Of a DNA stretch of 64,000 bases, positions 41,679 to 51,216 are shown piece after piece. The translations under genes were made by a program, and so were the position numbers. This stretch comes from Actinomycetota bacterium (lineage in GTDB: Bacteria > Actinomycetota > Acidimicrobiia > Acidimicrobiales > Ilumatobacteraceae), in assembly GCA_030645495.1 (NCBI GenBank), contig JAUSLV010000025.1:1-64000 (forward strand), in the 5' to 3' direction. The notes below the pieces were generated by a model, which ran no database searches, was not told the origin of the DNA, and saw only the letters and a program-made list of their open reading frames with translations. Position 1 is the stretch's first letter; each line of letters begins with the position of its first letter.

Positions 41679-44600
41679 ATGAGCACGTGGTGGCGTCGAG
41701 GTGGCGAGTGGCTGAGTCGGCGAACCGTGGCGACGTTGGCGATGGTGGCGGCTGTCACCGCAGTGTTCGCCGTGGGCATCGGGCAGCTCGACTTCGAGAC
41801 CGGGCAGGACAGCTACATCGATCCCAACTCGAAGGTCGCCGACGACAACCGGGCGTACCAGGAGCTGTTCGGCGGCGAGACGATGATCGTGCTCTTCACG
41901 GTTTCCGACGACACCACGCTCGTCGACCTGTTCACCGTCACGAACGTGCAGCAGATGAACGAGATGGAGACCACGCTGCTGGCGCAGACCGACGTCGTGC
42001 ACTCCGTGGTGTCGCCGGTGGCGTTGCTGCAATGGACGAACGACCTGATCACCAAGGGCACCGCCAGCGGCATCCTCGCTCGCGCCATCGAACGCGAACC
42101 CGACGAGGCGGCCAAGGCCCTGCGCGAAGACGACGCCCTGCTCACCACGTTGCGCCTGGGTGCGGCGGGCGAGCAGAGCCTCGCCAACCCCGACTGGGTG
42201 AAGTTCCTGTTGTTCGACAACACCGGCTTCTCGGTCAGCGCCGACAACGCGGTCGTCGCCCCGGCCGACGACGAGCTGCAGGTGCGCAAGGCACTGCGCG
42301 CGTTCATTCCCGACTCGCGACACGCGATCTTCGGCGCCGTGCTCGTGGGCAACGCCCCGCTCGACGACCTCAGCAAGGGGCAGGCGGCGGTCGACGACGC
42401 GCTCGACGGTGTGGCCTGGGAGAACGCCGACGTGATGGTGACGGGCACGCCCACGTTCCTCACCGACATCAACGACTACCTGCAGGGCGGCATGATGGCG
42501 CTCGGCGGGATCGCCGTGCTGGTGATGATCGTGATCCTGGTGGTGGCGTTCAAGGTGCGCTGGCGGCTGCTGCCCTTGGTGGGCATGGTGTTCGGCGTGG
42601 CTTGGGGTTTCGGTGCGTTCGGGTTCACCGGCACGAAGCTGTCGCTGGTCACCATCGCCGGCCTGCCGATCCTGATCGGCCTGGGCATCGAGTTCGCGAT
42701 CCAGATGCAGAACCGCATCGAGGAGGAGCGGATGCTCGACCACGTGCAGCATCCCGTTGGCTCGACCGCGCGGCACCTCGGCCCGCCGATGCTGGTGGCC
42801 ACCATGGCCGCGGCGATCGCGTTCCTCACGGTGAAGATCTCACGAGTGCCGATGGTGCAGGACTTCGGCGTGCTGTTGGCGCTGGGCATCATCGCCCTGC
42901 TGGTGGCCGGCATCGTGCTGCCGTCCACGCTGATCGGTGCTCGCGAGCGTCGGTCGCCCACCGGGGCCGCGCCGAAGGAGAGCTGGGTCGAGGCCACCGT
43001 GCACCGCCTCGGCTCGCTGCCGAAGTACGCCGTGGTGCCGCTGGTGTTGATCGCCGTCGTGGTGCCCGTGGTGGGGCTGGCCGTGGAGGGTGGGTCGAAG
43101 ATCGAGAGCGACCCGATCAACTGGGCCAACCAGTCGAGCACCTCGATCAAGAACGCCCGCTCGCTCGAGCGCCAGACCGGGTTCTCGTCCACGTTGGGCG
43201 TGCTGGTGGAGGCCGATCCGGCCACTACGGCCGACGGCGTGTTCACCGACCAGATGGGCGCGTTCCAGTTCGACCTGGTGCAGGCCGCGCTGGGCGACAA
43301 CCCCGAGCTGGCCGAGGCGTCCAGCCTTGCCACCACGGTCGCGTGGCTGATGGAGGTGCCCGGCAGCACCCCGCTGGCCCCCACCGGGCGCGACATGCTC
43401 GAGGCCTACCGGGTGGCGCCCGCCACGCTGCAGCAGCTGATGGTGGCCTCCGACGGCAACGCCGCGCAGGTGCTGTTCCAGGTGGGGCCCTCGTCGCTGG
43501 AGGAGCGCTCAGCGGTGCTCGATCGGGTGAACGCGTCGATCGCCGACCCTGGCGATGCTGCGCTGCTGCCGCGTGCCGCAACCGCCACCACGGGCGGCCT
43601 GGCCGTGGTGGGTGTCGGCCTGCTCGACAACATCACCGCCAACCGTGCCCAGCTCACCATCGTGGCGCTGCTGCTGGTGGCCGCGTTCTTGGTGTTGCGC
43701 TACCGCGACCTGGTGCGCGGCCTGCTGACGATGGTGCCGGTGTGCCTCGCGGTGGGTACCTCGGCGGTGCTGGTGCGTTCGCTGGGCATCACGCTCAGCC
43801 CGCTCACCACCGTTGGTGGCCCGCTCGTGGTGGCCACCTGCGCGGAGTTCGCCGTGTTGCTGATCGACCGGTACGCGGAAGAACGCAGCCGAGGGTTGGG
43901 GCCGGAGGAGGCCACGAACGTCGCCGCCGCACGCACCGGCCGCGCGTTCTTCACCTCGGCGCTCACCACGTTGGGCGGGTTCGCCGTGCTGATGTTCTCC
44001 AGCCTGCCGCTGCTCAGCGACTTCGGCATGGTGGTCACGATCAACATCGCCGTGGCGTTGTTGGCCGCGCTGGTCGTGGTGCCGCCGCTGGTGAAGGCCG
44101 CCGACGAACACCACCTGTTGGTGATGGGTCCCGACGTGGTCTCGGGGCAGCACCGGCGGCGGGTGGTCGTGGCCGCTGTTGCCGGCGCGGTGGCGGTGGT
44201 GGGTGGCCTGGTGATGGTGAGCGCCGCGGTGGACCAGACCTCGCTGGCGATCGCTGCGCCGCGGATGACTGACAGCGGTGAGGCACCGGCGACGATCCCA
44301 CCCAGCACGACCGCCGCACCCACCACCTCGCTGGCACCCGACGTGACGTTGCCGCCGGGCCCGGCGGAGAAGCCGCCCGGCCTGATCGCCGGAGTGTTCT
44401 ACGACAGCCTCGTCGGCGTCGGCGTCGACCCAGGCGTCGCCCGTTGCGCGGCCGACGATCTACTGGCCACCACGTCGGAACCCGAGCTGATGGGGATGGG
44501 TATTGCCAGCACGCCGCGCCCCGACGCGGTGAACGCCCTGCTCGAGGCTGCAGCCAAGCGCTGCGGCGTCACCGACGAACAGCTGGCAGCGCTCGCCTGA
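41679..44600 (+). CDS. MMPL/RND family transporter with C-terminal extension
   Basis: 973 residues. One membrane segment (about 16-36), an extracytoplasmic domain, five more helices from about 265 onward, a second extracytoplasmic domain and a second helix set (from about 645), the two-fold layout of RND exporters. The MMPL-type core EFAIQMQNRIEEERMLD and the second-half EFAVLLIDRYAEERSRG carry the conserved acidic residues. After the last helix (about 845) comes a Thr/Pro-rich linker and a 75-residue domain with two cysteines (ARCAADDLLATT, KRCGVTDEQ), unusual for the family. Likely exports a lipid or hydrophobic compound. Confidence 0.87.
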   Translation: MSTWWRRGGEWLSRRTVATLAMVAAVTAVFAVGIGQLDFETGQDSYIDPNSKVADDNRAYQELFGGETMIVLFTVSDDTTLVDLFTVTNVQQMNEMETTLLAQTDVVHSVVSPVALLQWTNDLITKGTASGILARAIEREPDEAAKALREDDALLTTLRLGAAGEQSLANPDWVKFLLFDNTGFSVSADNAVVAPADDELQVRKALRAFIPDSRHAIFGAVLVGNAPLDDLSKGQAAVDDALDGVAWENADVMVTGTPTFLTDINDYLQGGMMALGGIAVLVMIVILVVAFKVRWRLLPLVGMVFGVAWGFGAFGFTGTKLSLVTIAGLPILIGLGIEFAIQMQNRIEEERMLDHVQHPVGSTARHLGPPMLVATMAAAIAFLTVKISRVPMVQDFGVLLALGIIALLVAGIVLPSTLIGARERRSPTGAAPKESWVEATVHRLGSLPKYAVVPLVLIAVVVPVVGLAVEGGSKIESDPINWANQSSTSIKNARSLERQTGFSSTLGVLVEADPATTADGVFTDQMGAFQFDLVQAALGDNPELAEASSLATTVAWLMEVPGSTPLAPTGRDMLEAYRVAPATLQQLMVASDGNAAQVLFQVGPSSLEERSAVLDRVNASIADPGDAALLPRAATATTGGLAVVGVGLLDNITANRAQLTIVALLLVAAFLVLRYRDLVRGLLTMVPVCLAVGTSAVLVRSLGITLSPLTTVGGPLVVATCAEFAVLLIDRYAEERSRGLGPEEATNVAAARTGRAFFTSALTTLGGFAVLMFSSLPLLSDFGMVVTINIAVALLAALVVVPPLVKAADEHHLLVMGPDVVSGQHRRRVVVAAVAGAVAVVGGLVMVSAAVDQTSLAIAAPRMTDSGEAPATIPPSTTAAPTTSLAPDVTLPPGPAEKPPGLIAGVFYDSLVGVGVDPGVARCAADDLLATTSEPELMGMGIASTPRPDAVNALLEAAAKRCGVTDEQLAALA

Positions 44601-44615
44601 CCTGACCTGACCTGA
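44596..44615 (+). repeat. CCTGA pentanucleotide repeat, four copies
   Basis: CCTGA occurs four times in tandem; the first copy contains the stop codon of the MMPL gene. It lies in the short gap before the opposing PAC2 gene and may be a slippage site. Confidence 0.8.
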
Positions 44616-44637
44616 CCGGCCGGCTCGGGTCGTGCGG

Positions 44638-45495
44638 CTACTGCTCGTCGCGCTGTTCGCGCAGGAACTGCTCGAACTGCGCGGCAAGGTCGTCGGCGCT
44701 GGGCATCGCCGCTTCCATCCGCCGGTCGTACTCGCGCTCCAGCATCTCCACGTAGCGCGCGGCCTGCTCGTCCTCGGCAACCGCTTCGTCGTGCAAGCTG
44801 CGCCAGCGCATCGCGTCTTCGGCCAGCGCGGCATGGCCGGTGGGCACGCCGAGCACGTGCTCGAGGTGGCGCAGCAGCGCGGCCGAGGCCTGCGGGTGCT
44901 TCGCGTTGCCGAGGTAGTGCGGCACCCCGACACGCAGCGACACCGCCGGCAACTGGGCACGATCGAGGCGTTCTTGCAGCACACCCACCAGGCCGGTGAC
45001 GCCTTGGTAGCGCGGCCGGCTGAGGCCGAGCGCGCGCACCAGGCCGTCGTTGGTGCTGCTGCCCACCACCTGTGGCAGGCGCGAGTGCGGGGTGGCTTCG
45101 GGCGCGGCCCCGAGCGTGACGACCACCTCGCAGCCGAGGGCGACGGCGACGGTGACGATCGCCTCGGCGAACGTGCTGTACCGCAGGTGCGGCTCGACGC
45201 CGGCCAGCAGCACCAGATCGTGGGCCATGCCCGGGAAGCGGGCGACACGGAACTCGTTGACGGGCCAGCGGATCTGCCGCTCCTCATCGTCGTCGAACTC
45301 GACCTGTGGCCTTTCCTGCGTGAAGTCGAAGAACGGGTCGGGGTCGATGGACGCGACGACCGGCGCCACTCGGCCCTCGGCGAGCGTGTCGACGGCGTCG
45401 GTGGCCACTTCGGCGATGTCGAACAGGCCGCGTAACGCCAGCACCATGATCGGCTGGTGCAGCGGGGCGAGCCCGTCGAATGCCGTGGTGAGCAC
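44638..45495 (-). CDS. PAC2 family protein
   Basis: 285 residues related to the proteasome assembly chaperone 2 family found in archaea and actinobacteria. The [21 protein letters not shown] opening, [23 protein letters not shown] and the [19 protein letters not shown] segments match. The fold is nucleoside-phosphorylase-like with no active-site residues obvious. The C-terminal 60 residues are acidic and helical. GTG 45495 is chosen; TTG at 45501 is possible. It follows serC with a 16-base gap. Confidence 0.8.
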   Translation of the reverse strand: MLTTAFDGLAPLHQPIMVLALRGLFDIAEVATDAVDTLAEGRVAPVVASIDPDPFFDFTQERPQVEFDDDEERQIRWPVNEFRVARFPGMAHDLVLLAGVEPHLRYSTFAEAIVTVAVALGCEVVVTLGAAPEATPHSRLPQVVGSSTNDGLVRALGLSRPRYQGVTGLVGVLQERLDRAQLPAVSLRVGVPHYLGNAKHPQASAALLRHLEHVLGVPTGHAALAEDAMRWRSLHDEAVAEDEQAARYVEMLEREYDRRMEAAMPSADDLAAQFEQFLREQRDEQ

Positions 45496-45511
45496 CGTCA
45501 AGCCGGCACCG

Positions 45512-46648
45512 TCACTTCAGCGCGGCGACGACGTGGTCGATGCAGGCGGTGAGGCGACGCACGTCGTCGGGCTCGACCGCGGGGAACATGCCGATGCGCA
45601 GCTGGTTGCGGCCCAGCTTGCGGTAGCTGTCGGTGTCGACGATGTGGTTGGCGCGCAGCGCGGCGTTGATGTCGTGCGCCTCGACGCCGGTGAGGTCGAT
45701 CGTGCCGACGACGTGCGAGCGCTGCATCGGGTTGGTGACGAACGCGCTGGCGTACGACGAGGCCTCGGACCAGCTGTAGAGGTGCTCCGCCGACTGGAAG
45801 CAGCGGTCGATGCACCAATCGAGGCCGCCGTTGCCCAGCATCCACTTGATCTGCTCGTCGAGCAGCACGAGGGTGCCCAACGCCGGCGTGTTGTACGTCT
45901 GGTTGGCCACCGAGTTGTCGAGCGCGATGTTGAGATCGAGCGAGGCCGGACGCCAGCGGTTGGTGTGGCCGATCTCGCGGATGCGCTGCACGGCGGCCGG
46001 CGAGCAGGCCGCCAACCACAGGCCGCCGTCGCCGGCGAAGCACTTCTGCGGGGCGAAGTAGTACACGTCGACTTCGTCGCGCAGCCACGGCAGGCCGCCG
46101 GCGGCGGACGTGGCATCCACCACCACGAGCGCGTCGCCCTCGGGGCGGGTGAGGTGCATCGAGACACCGGTGGACGTTTCGTTGTGGGTGAGCGCCACGA
46201 GATCGACGCCATCGGCCACCGGTTGGATGGCTGGATGGGTGCCGGGCTCGCTCTTCACGATCACCGGCTCGCCGATGTGCGGTGCTGCGGCCGCGGCCTC
46301 GGCGAACTTGGAGGAGAACTCGCCGAACACGTAGTGCTCGCTGCGCTCGCGCACGAGACCGAACGTGGCGGCGTCCCAGAACAGGGTGCTGCCGCCATTG
46401 CCGAGCATGATCTCCCAATCCTTGGGCAGGTTGAACAGCGTCTTGAGGCCCTCGCGCACCGACCCGACGAGATGCTTCACCGGTGGCTGGCGGTGCGACG
46501 TGCCGAGGATCGTGCCGTTGGCCTTGGCCAACGCCAGTACCTGCTCGGGGCGCACCTTGGACGGCCCGCACCCGAACCGCCCGTCAGCGGGCAGGAGGTC
46601 GGTGGGGATCACGATGGTGCTCGGGTCCGTGCTGCTGTTTGGGGTCAC
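45512..46648 (-). CDS. serC: Phosphoserine aminotransferase
   Basis: 378 residues of the actinobacterial (mycobacterial) SerC type. The opening [20 protein letters not shown] and the PLP Lys in [14 protein letters not shown] (near 205) are diagnostic. It converts 3-phosphohydroxypyruvate and glutamate to phosphoserine. GTG 46648 gives the same N-terminus as the mycobacterial protein. Divergent from an aspartate aminotransferase with a 117-base shared gap. Confidence 0.93.
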   Translation of the reverse strand: MTPNSSTDPSTIVIPTDLLPADGRFGCGPSKVRPEQVLALAKANGTILGTSHRQPPVKHLVGSVREGLKTLFNLPKDWEIMLGNGGSTLFWDAATFGLVRERSEHYVFGEFSSKFAEAAAAAPHIGEPVIVKSEPGTHPAIQPVADGVDLVALTHNETSTGVSMHLTRPEGDALVVVDATSAAGGLPWLRDEVDVYYFAPQKCFAGDGGLWLAACSPAAVQRIREIGHTNRWRPASLDLNIALDNSVANQTYNTPALGTLVLLDEQIKWMLGNGGLDWCIDRCFQSAEHLYSWSEASSYASAFVTNPMQRSHVVGTIDLTGVEAHDINAALRANHIVDTDSYRKLGRNQLRIGMFPAVEPDDVRRLTACIDHVVAALK

Positions 46649-46728
46649 GCTGCCAGTCTCGTGCGTGAGCCGCCCGACGGCAAAGGCGAATGGACGAAAT
46701 CTCAAGGGTCCGGCCGTGGTCGCGCCCG

Positions 46729-46734
46729 TAGAAT
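46729..46734 (+). promoter_or_regulatory. -10 box for the aspartate aminotransferase gene
   Basis: TAGAAT, 31 bases before GTG 46766. A GAAAGG ribosome site lies between, so this is a leadered promoter. Confidence 0.5.
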
Positions 46735-46765
46735 CGGGGTGCTCTTGCATCGAAAGGCTCCCCCC

Positions 46766-47980
46766 GTGAACCGCACCTCCGCCCGACTCGCCGCGATCGC
46801 CGAATCCGCAACCCTGGCGGTCGACGCCAAGGCCAAGGCGCTGCAGGCCGAAGCGCTGAAGAACGGCGGCGAGAGTGTGATCGGCTTCGGCGCCGGCGAG
46901 CCCGACTTCCCCACGCCCGAGAACATCGTCGAGGCCGCGGTGCGTGCCTGTCGCGACCCGAAGATGCACAAGTACAGCCCGGCCGCCGGCCTGCCCGCGT
47001 TGCGCGAGGCGATCGCGGCCAAGACCCTGCGCGACAGCGGCTTCTCGTGCCAGGCCAGCCAGGTGTTGGTCACGAATGGCGGCAAGCACGCCGTGTTCAC
47101 CGCCTTCGCCGCGCTGTGCGACCCGGGCGACGAAGTGATCTGCCCGGCCCCGTACTGGACCACCTACCCCGAGGCGATCACGCTCGCCGGCGGCGTACCC
47201 GTGGTGGTGCAGACCGACGAGACCACCGGCTTCAAGGTCACCGTCGAGCAACTCGATGCGGCGCTCACGCCGCGCACCAAGGTGCTGCTGTTCGTCAGCC
47301 CCGACAACCCCAGCGGCGCGATCTACTCACCCGCCGAGGTGGAGGCGATCGGCCGCTGGGCCGTGGAGAAGGGCGTGTGGGTGCTCACCGACGAGATCTA
47401 CGAGCACCTCGTCTACGGCGACAACCAGTTCGTCAGCATGCCCACCGTGGTGCCCGAGTTGGCCAACCAGTGCATCATCGTCAACGGTGTCGCCAAGACG
47501 TATGCGATGACCGGCTGGCGCGTCGGCTGGATGATCGGGCCGAGCGATGTGATGAAGGCCGCCACCAACTTCCAGTCGCACAGCACGTCCAACGTCAGCA
47601 ACGTGGCGCAGATCGCGGCGCTGGAAGCCGTGTCGGGCGACCTGTCGGCGGTGGCGATGATGCGTGAGGCGTTCAGCCGCCGCGCCGTCACGATGCACCG
47701 CATGCTCAACGAGATCCCGGGCGTCAGCGCGATCGTGCCGCAAGGCGCGTTCTACTGCTACCCCAACGTCTCGTCGCTGCTGGGCCGCCCACTGGGCCCC
47801 AACGGCACGGTCAGCAGCACCACGCTCGAACTCGCCGACGCGATCCTCGGCGAGGCCAAGGTGGCGTTCGTGCCCGGCGAGGCGTTCGGCACGCCCGGCT
47901 ACGCCCGCTTCAGCTTCGCGATGGCCGACGCCGACATGGAAGAGGGCATCCGCCGCATCGCCGCCTGGGTCGGTGCGTGA
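46766..47980 (+). CDS. aspC: Aspartate aminotransferase, class I
   Basis: 404 residues, fold-type I. The [13 protein letters not shown] segment (about 35-47), PLP-binding [15 protein letters not shown] (Lys near 245) and [14 protein letters not shown] end identify subgroup-Ib aspartate aminotransferases, which interconvert aspartate and oxaloacetate. GTG 46766 follows GAAAGG at about nine bases. It is followed after 15 bases by a second aminotransferase, so both may be one transcript. Confidence 0.9.
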   Translation: MNRTSARLAAIAESATLAVDAKAKALQAEALKNGGESVIGFGAGEPDFPTPENIVEAAVRACRDPKMHKYSPAAGLPALREAIAAKTLRDSGFSCQASQVLVTNGGKHAVFTAFAALCDPGDEVICPAPYWTTYPEAITLAGGVPVVVQTDETTGFKVTVEQLDAALTPRTKVLLFVSPDNPSGAIYSPAEVEAIGRWAVEKGVWVLTDEIYEHLVYGDNQFVSMPTVVPELANQCIIVNGVAKTYAMTGWRVGWMIGPSDVMKAATNFQSHSTSNVSNVAQIAALEAVSGDLSAVAMMREAFSRRAVTMHRMLNEIPGVSAIVPQGAFYCYPNVSSLLGRPLGPNGTVSSTTLELADAILGEAKVAFVPGEAFGTPGYARFSFAMADADMEEGIRRIAAWVGA

Positions 47981-47995
47981 CATGACGTGCCTGAC

Positions 47996-49153
47996 ATGAG
48001 CGATCAGTTCGGGCTCGACTCGCTCTCGGTCGACGGCCTGCAGGCGCGGCAGGGCACCAAGTGGGCGCGCTACCCCGGCGACCTGGCCGCGTGGGTGGCC
48101 GACATGGACTTCCCGCCGGCGCCGGCGATCGTGCAGGCCCTGCGCGAGGTCGCGGAGTCCGGCGACTTCGGGTATCCCGTCTGGCAGTCGAAACCGCCCT
48201 CGCCGGCGGAGGAAGCGTTTGTCGCGTGGAGCGAGCGTCGGCACGGTTGGCAGGTCGATGTCGCCGACGTGTTGCCGCTGGCCGACGTCGTGCAGGGCAT
48301 CCAGCTCGTGCTGCACACGTGCACCGCGCCGGGCGACCGCGTCGTGGTGCACACACCTGCGTACCCTCCGTTCCTCTCCAGCGTGGAGAAGACCGGTCGC
48401 GAGGTGGTGCGGCTGCCGGCGCGGCGCGACGACACGTCGGTCACCGGTTGGGCGTTCGACTACGAGCGGCTCGACGCAGAGCTGACGGCCCGCCCTGCCA
48501 AGGCGCTGTTGCTCAGCCATCCGCACAATCCCACCGGCCACGTGTTCGCCGAAGCCGAACTGCGGCTGCTGGCCGAGCTGGCCGAGCGCCACGACCTGCT
48601 GGTGATCAGCGACGAGATCCACGCCGATCTCACCTACGCGCCGCACGTGCACCGGCCGATGGCGCTGTTCGCACCGCAGCGCACGGTCACGGTCACCGCA
48701 CCGTCGAAGGCGTTCGCGATGCCCGGCCTGCGGTATGCGGTGGCGCACGTCGGTTCGCCGGCAGCGCGGGCGGCGGTGGCGAAGCTGCCCGACCACCTGC
48801 TGGGCACGGTGAGCCTCACGGCCGTGGCTGCGGCGACGGCGGCCTGGACGAGCAGCGACGAGTGGCTGGCCGCCGTGCTGGCCCGTCTGGATGCGAACCG
48901 CCACCTGGTGGCCGAGCTGCTGGCGCAGCATCTGCCCAACGTCGGCTACCACGTACCCGCGGCGACGTACCTCGCGTGGCTCGACTGCCGCGCGCTGGGC
49001 TGGGGCGACGACCCGGCGCAGACGTTCGCGCAGCGCGGCGTGCGCCTCAGCGAGGGTCCGAACTTCGGCGTCGAGGGCCACGGCTTCGCGAGGCTCAACT
49101 TCGCCACCTCGTCGGCAGTGCTGCGCGAGATCGTCGAGCGCATGGCCACCTGA
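47996..49153 (+). CDS. PatB/MalY-like PLP aminotransferase (cystathionine beta-lyase type)
   Basis: 385 residues, fold-type I. The opening AWVADMDFPPAPAIVQAL and VWVADMDF-type pattern, the ISDEIHADLTY segment and PLP Lys in TAPSKAFAMPGLRYA (near 240) match the PatB/MalY subgroup, which cleaves cystathionine or acts on C-S bonds. With MetY and SerC it suggests sulfur amino-acid use, but the precise reaction is unproven. ATG 47996 is chosen; GTG 47987 is in frame. A long hairpin begins at its stop codon. Confidence 0.85.
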   Translation: MSDQFGLDSLSVDGLQARQGTKWARYPGDLAAWVADMDFPPAPAIVQALREVAESGDFGYPVWQSKPPSPAEEAFVAWSERRHGWQVDVADVLPLADVVQGIQLVLHTCTAPGDRVVVHTPAYPPFLSSVEKTGREVVRLPARRDDTSVTGWAFDYERLDAELTARPAKALLLSHPHNPTGHVFAEAELRLLAELAERHDLLVISDEIHADLTYAPHVHRPMALFAPQRTVTVTAPSKAFAMPGLRYAVAHVGSPAARAAVAKLPDHLLGTVSLTAVAAATAAWTSSDEWLAAVLARLDANRHLVAELLAQHLPNVGYHVPAATYLAWLDCRALGWGDDPAQTFAQRGVRLSEGPNFGVEGHGFARLNFATSSAVLREIVERMAT

Positions 49154-49205
49154 CATTCCCGAGGGTTTCGGCGCGACCAGTGCGCGCCGAAACCCTCGGG
49201 AATGT
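49153..49205. repeat. Long inverted repeat with 23-bp perfect arms
   Basis: Arms 49153-49175 and 49183-49205 are perfect complements with a seven-base loop; the outer end reads ACATTCCCGAGGG and the inner end TTTCGGCGCG. It lies between two convergent genes and starts at the last base of the aminotransferase stop. No T-run follows on either strand. Confidence 0.85.
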
Positions 49206-49209
49206 GGGG

Positions 49210-50271
49210 TCAGGAGAACAGGCGGCCGGTGGGGGTGGCGAGGAACGCGTCGAGCTGGATCGATTCCTGCTTGATGAAGCCCTGCTGGGGAAGCGAGCCG
49301 TTGCGCACCATTTCGATCACCGCGGCGACGGACCCGGCAGTGGTCCAGGCGATGGCGGTGCGATGGATGCCATCGACCTCGCGGGGCAGGTAGCCGCGCA
49401 CGAACTCGACCCGCTTGAGCTGCTCGTTGATCGTGCCCTCGGACGACACGTGGATGTACACCACGTCGTCGTTCACCGGCGGCTTGGCGTGGGTGAGGAT
49501 CTGGCCGGCCAGTGCCCGCTCGTCGCGCATCAGCAGCTCGTGGAAGAAGAAGTTCATCAACTCCATGTGGCCGGGGTAGCGGATCGTCTTGTAGTCGATG
49601 TTCGCCACTCGCCCGTGGTACGTGTCGCACATCGTGCCCAGGCCGCCGGAGGTGGTGAACGCCTCGAGGTTCACACCGTTCACGTACAGGTTCTCGCGCC
49701 ACTCCATCGGCGACACCCACTTGCGCCGGCCGTCCTCGATCACTTCGCAGTCGTTGAGGTACTCGTTCACCACGCCTTCGGGTGACCAGTTGAACGCGTA
49801 GCCCAGCAGGCCGGTGGGGTGCTGCGGCAGCGCGCCGACGCGCATGCGCACGGCCCGACACACGTCGAACGATTCCACTTGCGAGGCGGCGACGATGCCC
49901 ACGAAGCCGGGTGCCAGGCCGCACTGCGGGGCCATCACGCCGGTGGACGTGGCGGCCAACCCGTGGATCGCTTGCGTGGTGGACACGTCTTCGGTGAGGT
50001 CGAAGTAGTGGATGCCCAGCTCGTGTGCCAGCGCAGCCACATTCTGGTTGAGGTGGTACGGCAGGCACGACAACACGCCGTCGTGCGCGGCCAGCTCGGC
50101 GCGCAACGCCGCTGGGTCGGCCACGTCGAGCAGGTGCACCGCGAAGCCGCCGCCGTCGCGCGGCAGGCGCTGATCGACCCCGGTGACGCGGAGGCCCGCG
50201 TGGTGGAGGAACGTGGCCGCGAGCTGGCCGACCTTGCCGAGGCCGAGCACGGCGATCGAATCGAGGGACAT
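49210..50271 (-). CDS. Saccharopine dehydrogenase-like NAD(P) enzyme
   Basis: 353 residues. N-terminal Rossmann domain (VLGLGKVGQLAATFLHHAG, residues 7-25) and a central catalytic domain as in saccharopine/lysine 6-dehydrogenases (GLAPGFVGIVAAS, TTSGGLGTMCDTYHG, YKTIRYPGH). The substrate could be an amino acid or a polyamine precursor such as carboxynorspermidine; motifs do not decide. ATG 50271 is favoured by TACGCT six bases upstream. No lysine-degradation genes adjoin. Confidence 0.8.
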   Translation of the reverse strand: MSLDSIAVLGLGKVGQLAATFLHHAGLRVTGVDQRLPRDGGGFAVHLLDVADPAALRAELAAHDGVLSCLPYHLNQNVAALAHELGIHYFDLTEDVSTTQAIHGLAATSTGVMAPQCGLAPGFVGIVAASQVESFDVCRAVRMRVGALPQHPTGLLGYAFNWSPEGVVNEYLNDCEVIEDGRRKWVSPMEWRENLYVNGVNLEAFTTSGGLGTMCDTYHGRVANIDYKTIRYPGHMELMNFFFHELLMRDERALAGQILTHAKPPVNDDVVYIHVSSEGTINEQLKRVEFVRGYLPREVDGIHRTAIAWTTAGSVAAVIEMVRNGSLPQQGFIKQESIQLDAFLATPTGRLFS

Positions 50272-50277
50272 ACCTTG

Positions 50278-50283
50278 AGCGTA
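50278..50283 (-). promoter_or_regulatory. -10 box for the saccharopine-dehydrogenase-like gene
   Basis: TACGCT on the minus strand, six bases before ATG 50271; probable leaderless promoter by spacing. Confidence 0.45.
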
Positions 50284-50324
50284 CCCGGGGTGTCGGGGCC
50301 ACCCGGGTGGCGCTCGCCGCGGCG

Positions 50325-50939
50325 TCAGTAGTCGATGCCCCGCTTGGCGTTGATGCCCTGCTGGAACGCGTGCTTGACCTCGCGCATCTCGGTGACCGTG
50401 TCGGCGATGTCGATCAGTTCCTGCGGGGCGTCGCGGCCGGTGACCACCACGTTGACATGGCGTGGGCGCCCGGCGACGGCAGCCACGATCTCGGCGGTGG
50501 GCACCCAACCCCACGCGCACAGGTAGGTGAGCTCGTCGAGGATCACCAGCTGGTGTTCGCCGGCGGCGATCAGCGCGGCGGCCGTGGCCCACGCGTCGCG
50601 CGCGAGGGCGATGTCGTGGCTCTGGTCGGCCGAATCCCAGGTGAAGCCACCACCGAGTGCGTGCCACTGCACGCCCAGTTGGCGGCCGATCTTCTCCTCG
50701 CCCACCTTCCAATCGCTGCCCTTGATGAACTGCACGACGGCCACGTTCCAGCCGCGGGCGACGGCGCGAACCATCACCCCGAAGGCCGCCGAGCTCTTGC
50801 CCTTGCCGTTGCCGGTGTTCACCAGCACGAGCGAATCGGCGTTGCGCAGCCCGTCGGGGATCGGGTCGTCCTCCAGCGGGAGGGTTCCGGGCTCGCGGTC
50901 GCTGGCGTCAGCGGTGGGGGAGTCGGGCTGCTCGTCCAT
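50325..50939 (-). CDS. cobO: Cob(I)yrinic acid a,c-diamide adenosyltransferase
   Basis: 204 residues of the CobA/CobO/BtuR family, which adds the adenosyl group to cob(I)alamin or precursors. P-loop NTGNGKGKSSAAFG (about 41-54), the VVQFIKGSDWKVGEE loop and LVILDELTYLCAWGW segment are all present. It diverges from the cobalamin riboswitch and transporter, so B12 uptake and activation are clustered. The N-terminal 35 residues are acidic and disordered. Confidence 0.93.
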   Translation of the reverse strand: MDEQPDSPTADASDREPGTLPLEDDPIPDGLRNADSLVLVNTGNGKGKSSAAFGVMVRAVARGWNVAVVQFIKGSDWKVGEEKIGRQLGVQWHALGGGFTWDSADQSHDIALARDAWATAAALIAAGEHQLVILDELTYLCAWGWVPTAEIVAAVAGRPRHVNVVVTGRDAPQELIDIADTVTEMREVKHAFQQGINAKRGIDY

Positions 50940-50967
50940 GGGTGGTGCGAGCTTAGGCAGACGGTGC

Positions 50968-50973
50968 TACGGT
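50968..50973 (+). promoter_or_regulatory. -10 box upstream of the cobalamin riboswitch
   Basis: TACGGT, placing transcription start near 50980 at the first stem of the riboswitch. Confidence 0.4.
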
Positions 50974-50979
50974 TGCGCC

Positions 50980-51110
50980 GTCCACCCGCTCAACGGGCGG
51001 ATGCACGGTGTTCAGCGAAGTCCGGTGAGATCCCGGCACTGTCCCGCAACGGTGGTTCGTGAGGCCTTCCAGGTGGTCACGACGAGTCCGGTCGCCTGAA
51101 GCCGAGCGCG
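50980..51110 (+). ncRNA. Cobalamin (AdoCbl) riboswitch
   Basis: The core AGTCCGGTGAGATCCCGGCA, then CTGTCCCGCAACGGT, matches the conserved central part of B12 riboswitches. A variant B12 box follows (GAGTCCGGTCGCCTGAAGCC near 51087). It lies in the 5' leader of the btuFCD-like operon, whose start is at 51217. Downstream stems at about 51168-51205 could be the expression platform before the GGAGGA ribosome site at 51207. Confidence 0.88.
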
Positions 51111-51216
51111 TACTCACCCTCGAGGCAAGGGCGGTTCGCGACGGGGGCCACCCGTCGGATCCCAGCTTGTCCTCCCGAACCGGAGGCGACGAGCTTCCGG
51201 AGAAACGGAGGATCCG

